A stretch of 64,000 bases of DNA, taken from Serratia sp. FDAARGOS_506. Its GTDB lineage: Bacteria > Pseudomonadota > Gammaproteobacteria > Enterobacterales > Enterobacteriaceae. The stretch is taken from positions 1,116,001 to 1,180,000 of the forward strand of contig NZ_CP033831.1 of NCBI RefSeq assembly GCF_003812745.1, given 5' to 3'. The notes under the pieces are model-generated. The model made no database searches. It was not told where the DNA came from and saw nothing but the letters and a program-made list of their open reading frames with translations. Each line of letters opens with the position of its first letter. The first letter of the stretch is position 1. Below, piece after piece: positions 26,864-36,237 of the stretch. The translations under genes were made by a program, and so were the position numbers.

Positions 26864-27646
26864 TTACAGCGCGATACTTCCGCGCAGGAACACATGAGCA
26901 TAGCCGCCGAGCAGGGTGCGATCCCCTTGCAGTTCGCAGAACAATTCACCGCCGCGCGCCGAGATCTGTTGCGCATGCAGCCGATGACGGCCGAGACGCG
27001 CCGACCAGTAAGGCATCAGCGTGCAGTGCGCGGAGCCGGTGACCGGATCTTCACCGCCGTCGAGCGTGAAATAGCGCGAAACGAAGTCCACGGTGTCACC
27101 CGGCGCGGTAACGATCACCGCACGCCCGGCCAACGCGATCAGCGCCGGGATGTCCGGCCGCAGCGCGCGCACCTGCGCCTCGTTTTCCAGCACCACCAGC
27201 AGCGCTTTCGCCTGCCACACCTCCTGCGGCTGCACGCCCAACAGCGCCGCAAGGCCCGCCGGTTCAGCCACCTTCTGCGGCGGCCGGGCGGGGAAGTCGA
27301 GCACCAGTCGTTCCCCATCCTGCGCATCGCGCTTAACAAACAGCTCGCCACCGGCCGAACGGAAACGGATATCCTGCAGTGCCGGATTGACCGCACTGAA
27401 CATCACATGTGCCGCCGCCAGGGTGCCGTGGCCGCAAAGATCGACCTCGCGTTCCGGGGTAAACCAGCGGATGGCGGTCATATCGCCGTCATCCCAGACA
27501 AAGCTGGTTTCCGGCAGGCCGATCTCGTTGGCGATCGCCTGCAGCCGCTCCGCCGGCAGCGGCTGCGTCAGCAGGCAAACCCCGGCCGGGTTGCCGCGCA
27601 GCCCTTCGCCGGTAAAGGCAACCACGTGATAATAATTTTCCGCCAT
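26864..27646 (-). CDS. PhzF family isomerase-like protein
   Basis: 260 residues beginning MAENYYHVVAFTGEGLRGNPAGVCLL. PhzF/DapF-like fold of two similar halves: the catalytic glutamate E46 is in LPETSFVW, followed by DLCGHGTLAAAHVMF and, in the second half, GGEDPVTGSAHCTLMPYW. PhzF itself isomerises a phenazine precursor; most enterobacterial members, such as YddE, have no known substrate. It starts ten bases after the LysE-like gene stop, so they are probably cotranscribed, and it precedes tauA on the same strand. No phenazine genes are nearby. Confidence 0.88.
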   Translation of the reverse strand: MAENYYHVVAFTGEGLRGNPAGVCLLTQPLPAERLQAIANEIGLPETSFVWDDGDMTAIRWFTPEREVDLCGHGTLAAAHVMFSAVNPALQDIRFRSAGGELFVKRDAQDGERLVLDFPARPPQKVAEPAGLAALLGVQPQEVWQAKALLVVLENEAQVRALRPDIPALIALAGRAVIVTAPGDTVDFVSRYFTLDGGEDPVTGSAHCTLMPYWSARLGRHRLHAQQISARGGELFCELQGDRTLLGGYAHVFLRGSIAL

Positions 27647-27656
27647 CGTTCGCTCC

Positions 27657-28259
27657 TTAATGCCAGATCAGTAACACGCAGGCTGCGGTCAACAACCCCA
27701 TGGAAACGTTGAAGATAACCCAGGCCTTTTTGCTGCGCAGCAGGCGGCCGATCACGGTGCCGAACGCCAGCCAGATAATGCCGGCGACGATGTTGACCAC
27801 CAAAATGCCCAGCGCGATCGCCGCAATGGAACCGTTGTACTTATCGCCCGCCAGGCTGAAACTCGCCACCGCCCCCAGCGCCATCAGCCAGGCTTTCGGG
27901 TTGAGGAACTGCAGCAGCCACCCCTGATATAACCGCACCGGCTGCGGCGGCGCCACGTCGGTTTCCAGTTTCTCATAGGCAGCGGTGGCGACTTTCCATG
28001 CCAGCCACAGCAGGTACAGACTGCCGAGGATTTTCAGGATCAGGTGCAGCGACGGGTAGACCAGGATCAGGCTGCCGACGCCAAAGGCCACCAGCAGCAA
28101 AATGCTTTGCATGCCAAGCATGATGCCGACCATCAACCACAGCGATCGCATAAAGCCGAAGTTAGCGCCAGAGGTGGTCAACAGCAGGTTATTGGGGCCG
28201 GGGGTAATGGCGGCGACCCACAGGAAGCCTAACATCGAAAGGAATAAACTCGGTTCCAT
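27657..28259 (-). CDS. LysE/RhtB family amino-acid exporter
   Basis: 200 residues from MEPSLFLSMLGFLWVAAITPGPNNLL. Six hydrophobic segments and the family motif ITPGPNNLLLTTSG near the N terminus. These proteins export amino acids or derivatives across the inner membrane by proton antiport. Cotranscribed with the PhzF-like gene. The substrate is not predictable from sequence. The divergent spacer to yheT is 119 bases. Confidence 0.9.
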   Translation of the reverse strand: MEPSLFLSMLGFLWVAAITPGPNNLLLTTSGANFGFMRSLWLMVGIMLGMQSILLLVAFGVGSLILVYPSLHLILKILGSLYLLWLAWKVATAAYEKLETDVAPPQPVRLYQGWLLQFLNPKAWLMALGAVASFSLAGDKYNGSIAAIALGILVVNIVAGIIWLAFGTVIGRLLRSKKAWVIFNVSMGLLTAACVLLIWH

Positions 28260-28378
28260 GGCACGGGTGCTCCTCACCCAAGGCGCTTTTTTGCAGTATC
28301 ATTGTTAATTCTTGGTATTGAAGCTAACAGTGCGCTAGGGATCTCACAATAGCCGCCCACAACATTTTTATTCAGCCT

Positions 28379-29359
28379 ATGCCTAACACCTTTCGCCCTC
28401 TGACCGGGGCCAGTAACCCGCACCTGCAAACGCTGTTGCCGCGGCTGGTGCGCCGCCGCGTATTATTGAAGCCGCATTGGCAACGGCTGGAATTGCCCGA
28501 CGGCGATTTCGTCGATCTCGCCTGGAGCGAAGATCCGGCGCAGGCGCGCGACAAACCGCGCGCGGTGCTGTTCCACGGCCTGGAAGGCAGCTTCTACAGC
28601 CCCTACGCGCATGGCTTGCTCAACGCCTGGCGCGAGCGCGGCTGGCTCGGCGTGGTGATGCACTTTCGCGGCTGCAGCGGCGTACCCAACCGCAAGCAGC
28701 GCATCTACCACTCCGGTGAAACCGAAGATGCGCGCTTCTTCCTGCGCTGGCTGCGCGACAGCTACGGCGAGGTGCCGACCGCAGCGGTAGGCGTTTCGCT
28801 TGGCGGCAATATGCTGGCCTGCTATCTGGCGCAGCAAGGCGCCGACAGCCTGCTGCAGGCGGCGGTGGTGGTCTCGGCGCCTCTGATGCTGGAGCCCTGC
28901 GCCTACCGCATGGAGAAAGGTTTCTCCCGCGTTTATCAGCGCTACCTGTTGGGGCAGCTGAAACAAAACGCCACCCGCAAACTGTTACACTACCCGGACA
29001 CTCTGCCGCTCAAGCTGTCACAGTTGAACGGGTTGCGCCGTATCCGCGAATTCGACGACGCCATCACCTCGCGCATTCACGGCTTCAGCGACGCTATCGA
29101 CTATTATCGCCGCTGCAGCGCCCTGCCGCTGTTGCCGGCTATCCAGACGCCGCTGCTGATCATCCATGCGAAGGACGATCCCTTCATGACCCATGAGGTG
29201 ATCCCCGACATCGCCGGCCTGCCGCGCAATATCGAATATCAGCTGACCGAGTTCGGCGGCCACGTCGGCTTCGTCGGCGGCACGCTGAAAAAACCGCACA
29301 TGTGGCTGGAGCATCGCATTCCGGCCTGGCTTTCCCCTTATCTGGACATTCCGACGTGA
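28379..29359 (+). CDS. yheT: YheT family alpha/beta hydrolase
   Basis: 326 residues starting [23 protein letters not shown]. Alpha/beta-hydrolase fold; nucleophile elbow GVSLGGNML (serine about residue 141), acid in HAKDDPFM and histidine in [10 protein letters not shown]. coli YheT is a putative esterase with no firm physiological role. GTGA overlap with yheU couples translation. Confidence 0.92.
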   Translation: MPNTFRPLTGASNPHLQTLLPRLVRRRVLLKPHWQRLELPDGDFVDLAWSEDPAQARDKPRAVLFHGLEGSFYSPYAHGLLNAWRERGWLGVVMHFRGCSGVPNRKQRIYHSGETEDARFFLRWLRDSYGEVPTAAVGVSLGGNMLACYLAQQGADSLLQAAVVVSAPLMLEPCAYRMEKGFSRVYQRYLLGQLKQNATRKLLHYPDTLPLKLSQLNGLRRIREFDDAITSRIHGFSDAIDYYRRCSALPLLPAIQTPLLIIHAKDDPFMTHEVIPDIAGLPRNIEYQLTEFGGHVGFVGGTLKKPHMWLEHRIPAWLSPYLDIPT

Positions 29360-29589
29360 TCATTCCCTGGCAAGAACTGGCAACCGACACCCTGAACAGC
29401 CTGATCGAATCCTTTGTACTGCGCGAAGGCACCGACTATGGCGAACACGAACGCTCGCTGGAACAAAAGGTGGAGGACGTGCGCCGCCAGCTGAAAAACG
29501 GCGAAGTGGTGCTGGTGTGGTCAGAACTGCACGAGAGCGTCAACATCATGCCGCGCGGCCAGTTCCGCGCCGGGCAGGAAGAAATTTAG
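29356..29589 (+). CDS. yheU: YheU family small protein
   Basis: 77 residues from the GTG at 29356, which overlaps the yheT stop; the protein reads [20 protein letters not shown]. Acidic, with the conserved [18 protein letters not shown] and [12 protein letters not shown] segments of the UPF0270 family. No known function. The longer in-frame extension inside yheT is not used because the GTG matches the family start. Confidence 0.9.
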   Translation: MIIPWQELATDTLNSLIESFVLREGTDYGEHERSLEQKVEDVRRQLKNGEVVLVWSELHESVNIMPRGQFRAGQEEI

Positions 29590-29740
29590 TGGCGTTCGGT
29601 TCTATGACTGACGAAAAAAATCAGGTAACAATGGGGCATTGCAAACCAGCGCGCGCCATTTTTACCCAGAGATAGAGAGCGTCAACAAGAGCCACAATAA
29701 TCCCCGACGCCGGCGCATTCAACACGGAGTGACAACCATC

Positions 29741-30610
29741 ATGTCTGCCAAACATCCCGTTATCGCGGTGACCGGTTCCAGCGGCGCCGGCACCACCACC
29801 ACCAGCGTGGCGTTCCGTAAGATCTTCCAACAGCTCAACATCCGCGCCGCCGAGCTGGAGGGCGACAGTTTCCATCGCTACACCCGGCCGGAAATGGACG
29901 CGGCGATCCGCAAGGCACGCGATCTGGGCAGACACATCAGTTATTTCGGCCCCGAGGCCAACGACTTCGGCCTGCTGCAGCAGAGCTTTATCGACTATGG
30001 CAAGAACGGCACCGGGCGCTCGCGCAAGTATCTGCACACTTACGACGAAGCAGTGCCCTACAATCAGGTACCGGGTACCTTCACCCCGTGGGAGCCGCTG
30101 CCGGCGCCGACCGACGTGCTGTTCTACGAGGGGCTGCACGGCGGCGTTGTCACCGATCACCATGACGTGGCCAAACATGTCGATCTGCTGGTCGGCGTGG
30201 TGCCGATCGTCAACCTGGAGTGGATCCAGAAATTGATCCGCGATACCGGCGAGCGCGGCCACTCTCGCGAAGCGGTGATGGATTCGGTGGTGCGTTCGAT
30301 GGAAGATTACATCAACTACATCACGCCGCAGTTCTCGCGCACCCACATCAACTTCCAGCGCGTGCCGACGGTGGACACCTCCAACCCGTTCGCCGCCAAG
30401 GCGATTCCCTCACTGGACGAAAGCTTCGTGGTGATCCACTTCCGCGGGCTGGATCAGATAGACTTCCCCTATTTGCTGGCGATGCTGCAGGGCTCGTTTA
30501 TCTCGCACATCAATACGTTAGTGGTGCCGGGTGGCAAGATGGGGCTGGCGATGGAGCTGATCATGGCGCCGCTGGTGCAGCGGTTGCTGGAAGGCAAGAA
30601 GATCGAATAA
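29741..30610 (+). CDS. prkB: Phosphoribulokinase-like protein PrkB
   Basis: 289 residues, E. coli length, from MSAKHPVIAVTGSSGAGTTTTSVAF. P-loop GSSGAGTTTT at about residues 12-21 and the PRK-type FEGLHGG-like motif YEGLHGGV. It looks like a class I phosphoribulokinase, but enterobacteria lack RuBisCO and the Calvin cycle, so the physiological substrate is unknown. The spacer 29590-29740 after yheU may hold a separate promoter. Confidence 0.93.
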   Translation: MSAKHPVIAVTGSSGAGTTTTSVAFRKIFQQLNIRAAELEGDSFHRYTRPEMDAAIRKARDLGRHISYFGPEANDFGLLQQSFIDYGKNGTGRSRKYLHTYDEAVPYNQVPGTFTPWEPLPAPTDVLFYEGLHGGVVTDHHDVAKHVDLLVGVVPIVNLEWIQKLIRDTGERGHSREAVMDSVVRSMEDYINYITPQFSRTHINFQRVPTVDTSNPFAAKAIPSLDESFVVIHFRGLDQIDFPYLLAMLQGSFISHINTLVVPGGKMGLAMELIMAPLVQRLLEGKKIE

Positions 30611-30617
30611 ATGCGTT

Positions 30618-30640
30618 GAGCGCGGCGCCAGGCCGCGCTC
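30618..30640. terminator. Inverted repeat between convergent prkB and yhfA
   Basis: Perfect nine-base stem GAGCGCGGC/GCCGCGCTC with a five-base loop, in the 38-base space between two stops. It lacks a T-run in either direction, so it may be a weak bidirectional terminator or a processing block. Confidence 0.55.
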
Positions 30641-30648
30641 CGTCTCGA

Positions 30649-31056
30649 TTACGCCGGTTGACGGATCTCGAAGCTGTGGGTCACTGTAGCGGCCTTGTTG
30701 AGCATCAGCGCCACCGAGCAATATTTCTCCGCTGACAGGTTCACCGCGCGCTCGACGATCTTGTCGGTCAGATCCTGGCCGGTAACGATGAAGTGCAGGT
30801 TGATATGGGTGAACAACCGTGGAGCTTCTTCACGGCGCTCGGAGGTCAGCTTCACCTCGCAGTCGCGCACGTCGTTGCGCCCTTTTTGCAGGATGGACAC
30901 CACGTCGATCGCGCTGCAGCCGCCCACCGACATCAGCACCATCTCCATCGGGCTGGGCGCTTTATCGCCGGCGTTGCCGTCCATCAACACCTGATGGCCG
31001 GAGGCCGATTCACCCAAAAACGTTAACCCTTCCACCCATTTAACTCTTGCCTGCAT
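30649..31056 (-). CDS. yhfA: OsmC family protein YhfA
   Basis: 135 residues from MQARVKWVEGLTFLGESASGHQVLMDG, close to E. coli YhfA (134). Both OsmC-type cysteines are present, in GGCSAIDVV and AEKYCSVALML. OsmC and Ohr proteins reduce organic peroxides; YhfA has the fold but no confirmed activity. Divergent from crp with a 382-base spacer, as in E. coli. Confidence 0.94.
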   Translation of the reverse strand: MQARVKWVEGLTFLGESASGHQVLMDGNAGDKAPSPMEMVLMSVGGCSAIDVVSILQKGRNDVRDCEVKLTSERREEAPRLFTHINLHFIVTGQDLTDKIVERAVNLSAEKYCSVALMLNKAATVTHSFEIRQPA

Positions 31057-31271
31057 TCTGGTCACTCCGGTTGATTTCTTAAAATCAGAGTACGCTTTCG
31101 CATAGAAACAGGCAACGTAACCTGATGCTAATCATGCTGAAGCGAGACAACACGAGACACCCGCCTTACTCTGTGCTACAAACAGAGCCGCAATAAATCT
31201 TTCCGGGACACTGAATTTCAGGGAAACGCCCAGAGAAAGGCTCCTTTACCGGTATGTTAACAGAATGTAGC

Positions 31272-31300
31272 TTGCAGCGCTTACGGCAAGTTAATATGCT
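31272..31300 (+). promoter_or_regulatory. Likely crp promoter
   Basis: TTGCAG (31272-31277), 17 bases, TATGCT (31295-31300); the start would be near 31307, giving a leader of about 130 bases. E. coli crp has the same TATGCT -10. Upstream, at 31134-31152, is an ATGCTGAAGCGAGAC segment that I recall from the E. coli crp control region. The remaining parts of the 31057-31438 spacer hold no gene that I can support. Confidence 0.6.
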
Positions 31301-31318
31301 AGAGCGACAGCGTATTTT

Positions 31319-31334
31319 TATGACACGCCTCAAA
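31319..31334 (+). promoter_or_regulatory. Possible CRP site just downstream of the crp start
   Basis: TATGA-N6-TCAAA matches the CRP half-sites TGTGA and TCACA at eight of ten positions. It is centred about 20 bases after the predicted start, a place from which CRP could repress its own gene. In E. coli the corresponding site is about 42 bases downstream, so this is tentative. Confidence 0.35.
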
Positions 31335-31438
31335 ACTTGCCGGTAGCCCTCGCTCATGACTGCGGCTACAGGCGGGTTTTACAGGGAACTCTGACCCCTG
31401 TGACACAAGGCAGCGATAACAACAGAGGATAACAGCGA

Positions 31439-32071
31439 ATGGTTCTCGGCAAACCGCAAACAGACCCTACTCTCGAATGGTTCCTGTCTCATTGCCATAT
31501 CCACAAATATCCATCGAAGAGTACGCTGATTCACCAAGGTGAAAAGGCCGAAACGCTTTACTACATCGTGAAAGGCTCCGTTGCGGTGCTGATCAAGGAT
31601 GAAGAAGGTAAAGAGATGATCCTGTCCTACCTTAACCAGGGGGATTTCATCGGCGAGCTCGGATTGTTCGAAGAAGGCCAGGAGCGCAGCGCCTGGGTTC
31701 GCGCGAAAACCGCCTGTGAAGTGGCCGAAATTTCCTACAAGAAATTCCGCCAGCTTATCCAGGTGAACCCGGACATCCTGATGCGTCTGTCCGCACAGAT
31801 GGCAAGCCGCCTGCAGGTCACATCCGAAAAAGTGGGCAACCTCGCCTTCCTGGACGTTACCGGCCGCATCGCGCAAACCCTGCTGAATCTGGCGAAGCAA
31901 CCCGACGCCATGACTCACCCGGACGGCATGCAGATCAAGATCACCCGTCAGGAGATCGGCCAGATCGTCGGCTGCTCGCGTGAAACCGTTGGCCGTATTC
32001 TGAAAATGCTGGAAGATCAAAACCTGATTTCCGCCCACGGCAAAACCATTGTCGTCTACGGCACCCGTTAA
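31439..32071 (+). CDS. crp: cAMP receptor protein
   Basis: 210 residues starting [28 protein letters not shown], nearly identical to E. coli CRP. The cyclic-nucleotide fold (1-137) has the cAMP phosphate loop [19 protein letters not shown] with E72, R82 and S83; the helix-turn-helix is [24 protein letters not shown] (about 168-191). It controls carbon catabolite genes, probably including some regulators in this window. Strong terminator at 32083-32107. Confidence 0.98.
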   Translation: MVLGKPQTDPTLEWFLSHCHIHKYPSKSTLIHQGEKAETLYYIVKGSVAVLIKDEEGKEMILSYLNQGDFIGELGLFEEGQERSAWVRAKTACEVAEISYKKFRQLIQVNPDILMRLSAQMASRLQVTSEKVGNLAFLDVTGRIAQTLLNLAKQPDAMTHPDGMQIKITRQEIGQIVGCSRETVGRILKMLEDQNLISAHGKTIVVYGTR

Positions 32072-32082
32072 TCCCTGAAGAA

Positions 32083-32107
32083 ACGGCGCAATCTGCGCCG
32101 TTTTTTT
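32083..32107 (+). terminator. Intrinsic terminator after crp
   Basis: Eight-base stem ACGGCGCA/TGCGCCGT with a three-base loop followed by seven Ts. It starts 12 bases after the crp stop and ends 15 bases before yhfK. Confidence 0.93.
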
Positions 32108-32121
32108 GCCTGCTCTCTGCC

Positions 32122-34200
32122 ATGTGGCGCCGCCTGATCTACCACCCGGAAATCAACTACGCACTGCGACAAACGCTGGTGTTGTGCCTGCCGGTGCTGT
32201 TCGGCCTGCTGATAGGCCAGCTGCAGCTCGGCCTGATGTTCTCCCTCGTGCCCGCCTGCTGCAATATCGCCGGTCTGGACACGCCGCATAAACGCTTCTT
32301 TAAACGGCTGATCGTCGGCGGTTCGCTGTTCGCCTTCAGCAGCGTTCTGCTGCAACAGGCTCTGCTGTGGCACGTGCCGCTGCCGGCGCTGATGCTGGGC
32401 CTGGCGCTGCTGCTCGGCGTCACCGGCGAAATCAGCCCGCTGCACGCCCGGCTGTTGCCGGCGGCGCTGGTAGCCGCCATATTCGCCCTCAGCACGGCCG
32501 GCACGGTGCCTATCTGGCAGGCGCCGCTGCTGTACGCGATCGGCACCGCCTGGTACGGCTTATTCACCTGGTTCTGGTTCAAGCTGTGGAAAGAGCAACC
32601 GATGCGCGAGACGCTAAGCCAGCTCTATCTGGAATTGGCGGACTACTTCGAAGCCAAATACTCACTGCTGACCCAGCACACCGATCCGCAAACCGCGCTG
32701 CCGCCGCTGCTGGTGCGCCAGCAAAAGGTGATGGATCTGATCAGCCTGTTGTACCAACAGCTTAATTTCCTGCCGCACGCCAACAACCTCGAGCAAAAGC
32801 GCCTGCAGCGCGCCTTTCAGGTGGCGATGGACCTGCAGGAGCACATCACCGTCAGCCTCCATCTGCCGGAAGAGGTACAAAAACTGGTGGAACAGAGCCA
32901 GGCCGAAGCGATCATTCGCCGCAATGCTCAGGTGATCGCCGGCCGGCTGCGCGTGGTGGCGCACGATATTCTCTATCATCAACATTCGAAGCGCTTCTCC
33001 ATGGCCCACGAGCTGGCGGCGCTGGAAAAAATGGCGGCGCAGCATCCCGATAACCCGGTCGGCCAGTTTTGTTATTACCACTTCAGCCGCATCGCCCGCC
33101 TGCTGCGCACCCAGCATCCGCTGTACCGCCGCGACCTGATGCCCGGCCAGCACCGCCTGCCGTTTTGGCCGGCGCTGGTCAGCTACCTGTCGTTCAAATC
33201 CACCGCCCTGCGCAACGCCGCGCGGCTGGGCGTCACGCTGGCGGTCGGCAGCAGCCTGGGGGCGGTATTCAACCTGCCGAAACCTTACTGGATCCTGCTC
33301 ACCATCATGCTGGTGAGCCAAAACGGGTATAACGCCACCCGGGTGCGTATTCAGCACCGTGCGCTGGGCACGATTGCCGGGCTATTGCTGGCGGCCGGGC
33401 TGCTGCAGCTGCAGTTGCCGGAAGGAGAAACGTTGAGCATCATGCTGGTGATCACGCTGTTGGCCTACCTGGTTTCGCGCAAGAACTACGGGCTGTCGGT
33501 GATTGGCTTTACGGTCACGGCGGTTTACACCCTGCAGCTGCTGGCGCTGAACGGCTCGCATTTTCTGGTACCGCGCCTGATCGATACGCTGATCGGCTGC
33601 GTGCTGGCGTTCGGCGGCACCATTTGGCTGTGGCCGCAGTGGCAAAGCGGGCTGCTGCGCAAGAATGCCCATCAGGCGCTGGAGAACGATCAAGCCGCGC
33701 TGCGGCTGATGCTGAAGCAACCGGAACCGGACGCGACCGCGTTGGCCTATACCCGCATGCAGGTCAACCAGGCGCACAACGCACTGTTCACCTCGCTCAA
33801 TCAGGCGATGCAGGAACCGGGGTTCGCCTCAAACTATCTGGCGGACATGCGGCTGTGGGTCACGCATAGCCAGTTCATCGTCGAACACCTGAACGCCATG
33901 ACCATTCTGGCGCGCGAGCACTACATGCTGACGCCGAAGCTGGCGGAAGAGTATCTGCAAACCTGTGAAATCGCGCTGCAAAGCTGCCAACAGCGGCTGG
34001 AATACGACGGCCCGAGCAGCGGCAACAGCGGCATCATGCAGCCGCCGGATCTGCATCCGGAAATGCCCGTCACCGAGATGGAGCGCCATCTGCGGCGCAT
34101 TTTGTCGCACCTAAGCGTGATGCACACCATTTCCTCGCTGGCCTGGCGCCAGCGCCCGCACCACGGCATCTGGCTGAAGCGCAAACTGCGCGATCAATAA
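32122..34200 (+). CDS. yhfK: YccS/YhfK family inner-membrane protein
   Basis: 692 residues starting MWRRLIYHPEINYALRQTLVLCLPVLFGLL. Two clusters of membrane segments (about residues 15-160 and 380-510) are separated by a long cytoplasmic helical region, as in the FUSC/YccS family related to aromatic-acid efflux proteins such as AaeB. Substrate unknown. It lies directly after the crp terminator, as in E. coli. Confidence 0.9.
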   Translation: MWRRLIYHPEINYALRQTLVLCLPVLFGLLIGQLQLGLMFSLVPACCNIAGLDTPHKRFFKRLIVGGSLFAFSSVLLQQALLWHVPLPALMLGLALLLGVTGEISPLHARLLPAALVAAIFALSTAGTVPIWQAPLLYAIGTAWYGLFTWFWFKLWKEQPMRETLSQLYLELADYFEAKYSLLTQHTDPQTALPPLLVRQQKVMDLISLLYQQLNFLPHANNLEQKRLQRAFQVAMDLQEHITVSLHLPEEVQKLVEQSQAEAIIRRNAQVIAGRLRVVAHDILYHQHSKRFSMAHELAALEKMAAQHPDNPVGQFCYYHFSRIARLLRTQHPLYRRDLMPGQHRLPFWPALVSYLSFKSTALRNAARLGVTLAVGSSLGAVFNLPKPYWILLTIMLVSQNGYNATRVRIQHRALGTIAGLLLAAGLLQLQLPEGETLSIMLVITLLAYLVSRKNYGLSVIGFTVTAVYTLQLLALNGSHFLVPRLIDTLIGCVLAFGGTIWLWPQWQSGLLRKNAHQALENDQAALRLMLKQPEPDATALAYTRMQVNQAHNALFTSLNQAMQEPGFASNYLADMRLWVTHSQFIVEHLNAMTILAREHYMLTPKLAEEYLQTCEIALQSCQQRLEYDGPSSGNSGIMQPPDLHPEMPVTEMERHLRRILSHLSVMHTISSLAWRQRPHHGIWLKRKLRDQ

Positions 34201-34220
34201 GGGCGCGGCTTGCCGTGCCC
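34201..34220. terminator. Stem-loop between convergent yhfK and argD
   Basis: GGGCGCGGC pairs with GCCGTGCCC (one G-U) immediately after the yhfK stop codon. There is no T-run on either side. It may act as a weak terminator for the converging genes. Confidence 0.45.
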
Positions 34221-34240
34221 CGTTAGATGCCGCATGGGCT

Positions 34241-35482
<1,242 letters not shown>

Positions 35483-35503
35483 TCAGCGCTATCGTAATGT
35501 CAT

Positions 35504-35542
35504 ATTGAAAACATAATCACGAAATATGCATAAAAAACCAAT
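35504..35542 (-). promoter_or_regulatory. Tandem ARG boxes (ArgR operator) of argD
   Basis: Two ARG-box-like 18-base sites, 35504-35521 (core TGAAAACATAATCA) and 35525-35542 (core TGCATAAAAAACCA), separated by exactly three bases, the canonical ArgR spacing. The first matches the conserved half-sites at eight of ten positions, the second at seven. A possible promoter with -10 CATATT overlaps them. Confidence 0.75.
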
Positions 35543-35589
35543 CAAGCGCAAACGCAAAACGCCTGACGGGTGAAAAAAACGCACCGGGA

Positions 35590-36165
35590 TTAACGCTTGA
35601 GGAAATTATCCAGCAGCTGATGGCCCTGTTCGCTGAGCACGCTTTCCGGATGGAACTGCACGCCTTCCAACGCCAAAGTGCGGTGGCGGATGCCCATGAT
35701 CTCGTCGCGCACGCCGTCGCGTTCGCTCCAGGCAGTCACTTCAAAACAGTCCGGCAGCGTATCGGCTTTCAGTACCAGCGAGTGATAGCGGGTCACGGTC
35801 AGCGGATCGCTCAGGCCGCGAAACACGCCGACGCCCAGGTGACGAATCGCCGAGGTTTTGCCATGCATCACCGCGCGGGCGCGCACCACCTCGGCGCCGA
35901 ACGCCTGCCCCAGCGCCTGATGCCCGAGACATACGCCGAGGATCGGCAGCTTGCCGGCGAAATGACGAATAGCGGCCAGCGAGATACCCGCTTCGTTCGG
36001 GGTACAGGGGCCAGGGGAAATTACCAGATGCTGCGGCGCCAGCCGCTCGATATCGGCCAGCTGCAGCTCATCGTTGCGCTTCACCAGCACCTCGGCGCCC
36101 AATTCGCAGAAGTACTGGTAAAGGTTATAAGTAAAAGAGTCGTAGTTATCGATCAGCAGCAGCAT
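35590..36165 (-). CDS. pabA: Aminodeoxychorismate synthase glutaminase component
   Basis: 191 residues from [19 protein letters not shown]. Class I glutamine amidotransferase triad: C79 in [11 protein letters not shown], and the His/Glu pair in [13 protein letters not shown] near residue 170. It supplies ammonia to PabB for p-aminobenzoate in folate synthesis; in some bacteria it also serves TrpE. Between the HerA-like gene and argD, replacing the E. coli order fic-pabA-argD. Confidence 0.95.
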   Translation of the reverse strand: MLLLIDNYDSFTYNLYQYFCELGAEVLVKRNDELQLADIERLAPQHLVISPGPCTPNEAGISLAAIRHFAGKLPILGVCLGHQALGQAFGAEVVRARAVMHGKTSAIRHLGVGVFRGLSDPLTVTRYHSLVLKADTLPDCFEVTAWSERDGVRDEIMGIRHRTLALEGVQFHPESVLSEQGHQLLDNFLKR

Positions 36166-36237
36166 GTTAGGTCCGGCAGAGAAAAATGCCGCCACAGTGT
36201 ACTGATTTAACCCGCCGCTGCCGACGATAATTTCCGC

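Noticed and set aside
26864-27646. PhzF homolog as evidence of phenazine synthesis
   Set aside because: No other phz genes are present, and most enterobacterial PhzF-like proteins have no link to phenazines.
29741-30610. PrkB as sign of a Calvin cycle
   Set aside because: Enterobacteria carry this gene without RuBisCO; none is seen here.
31134-31196. 20-codon frame MLKRDNTRHPPYSVLQTEPQ in the crp upstream region
   Set aside because: No ribosome binding site, and it lies before the predicted crp promoter. The conserved bases are better explained as a control element.
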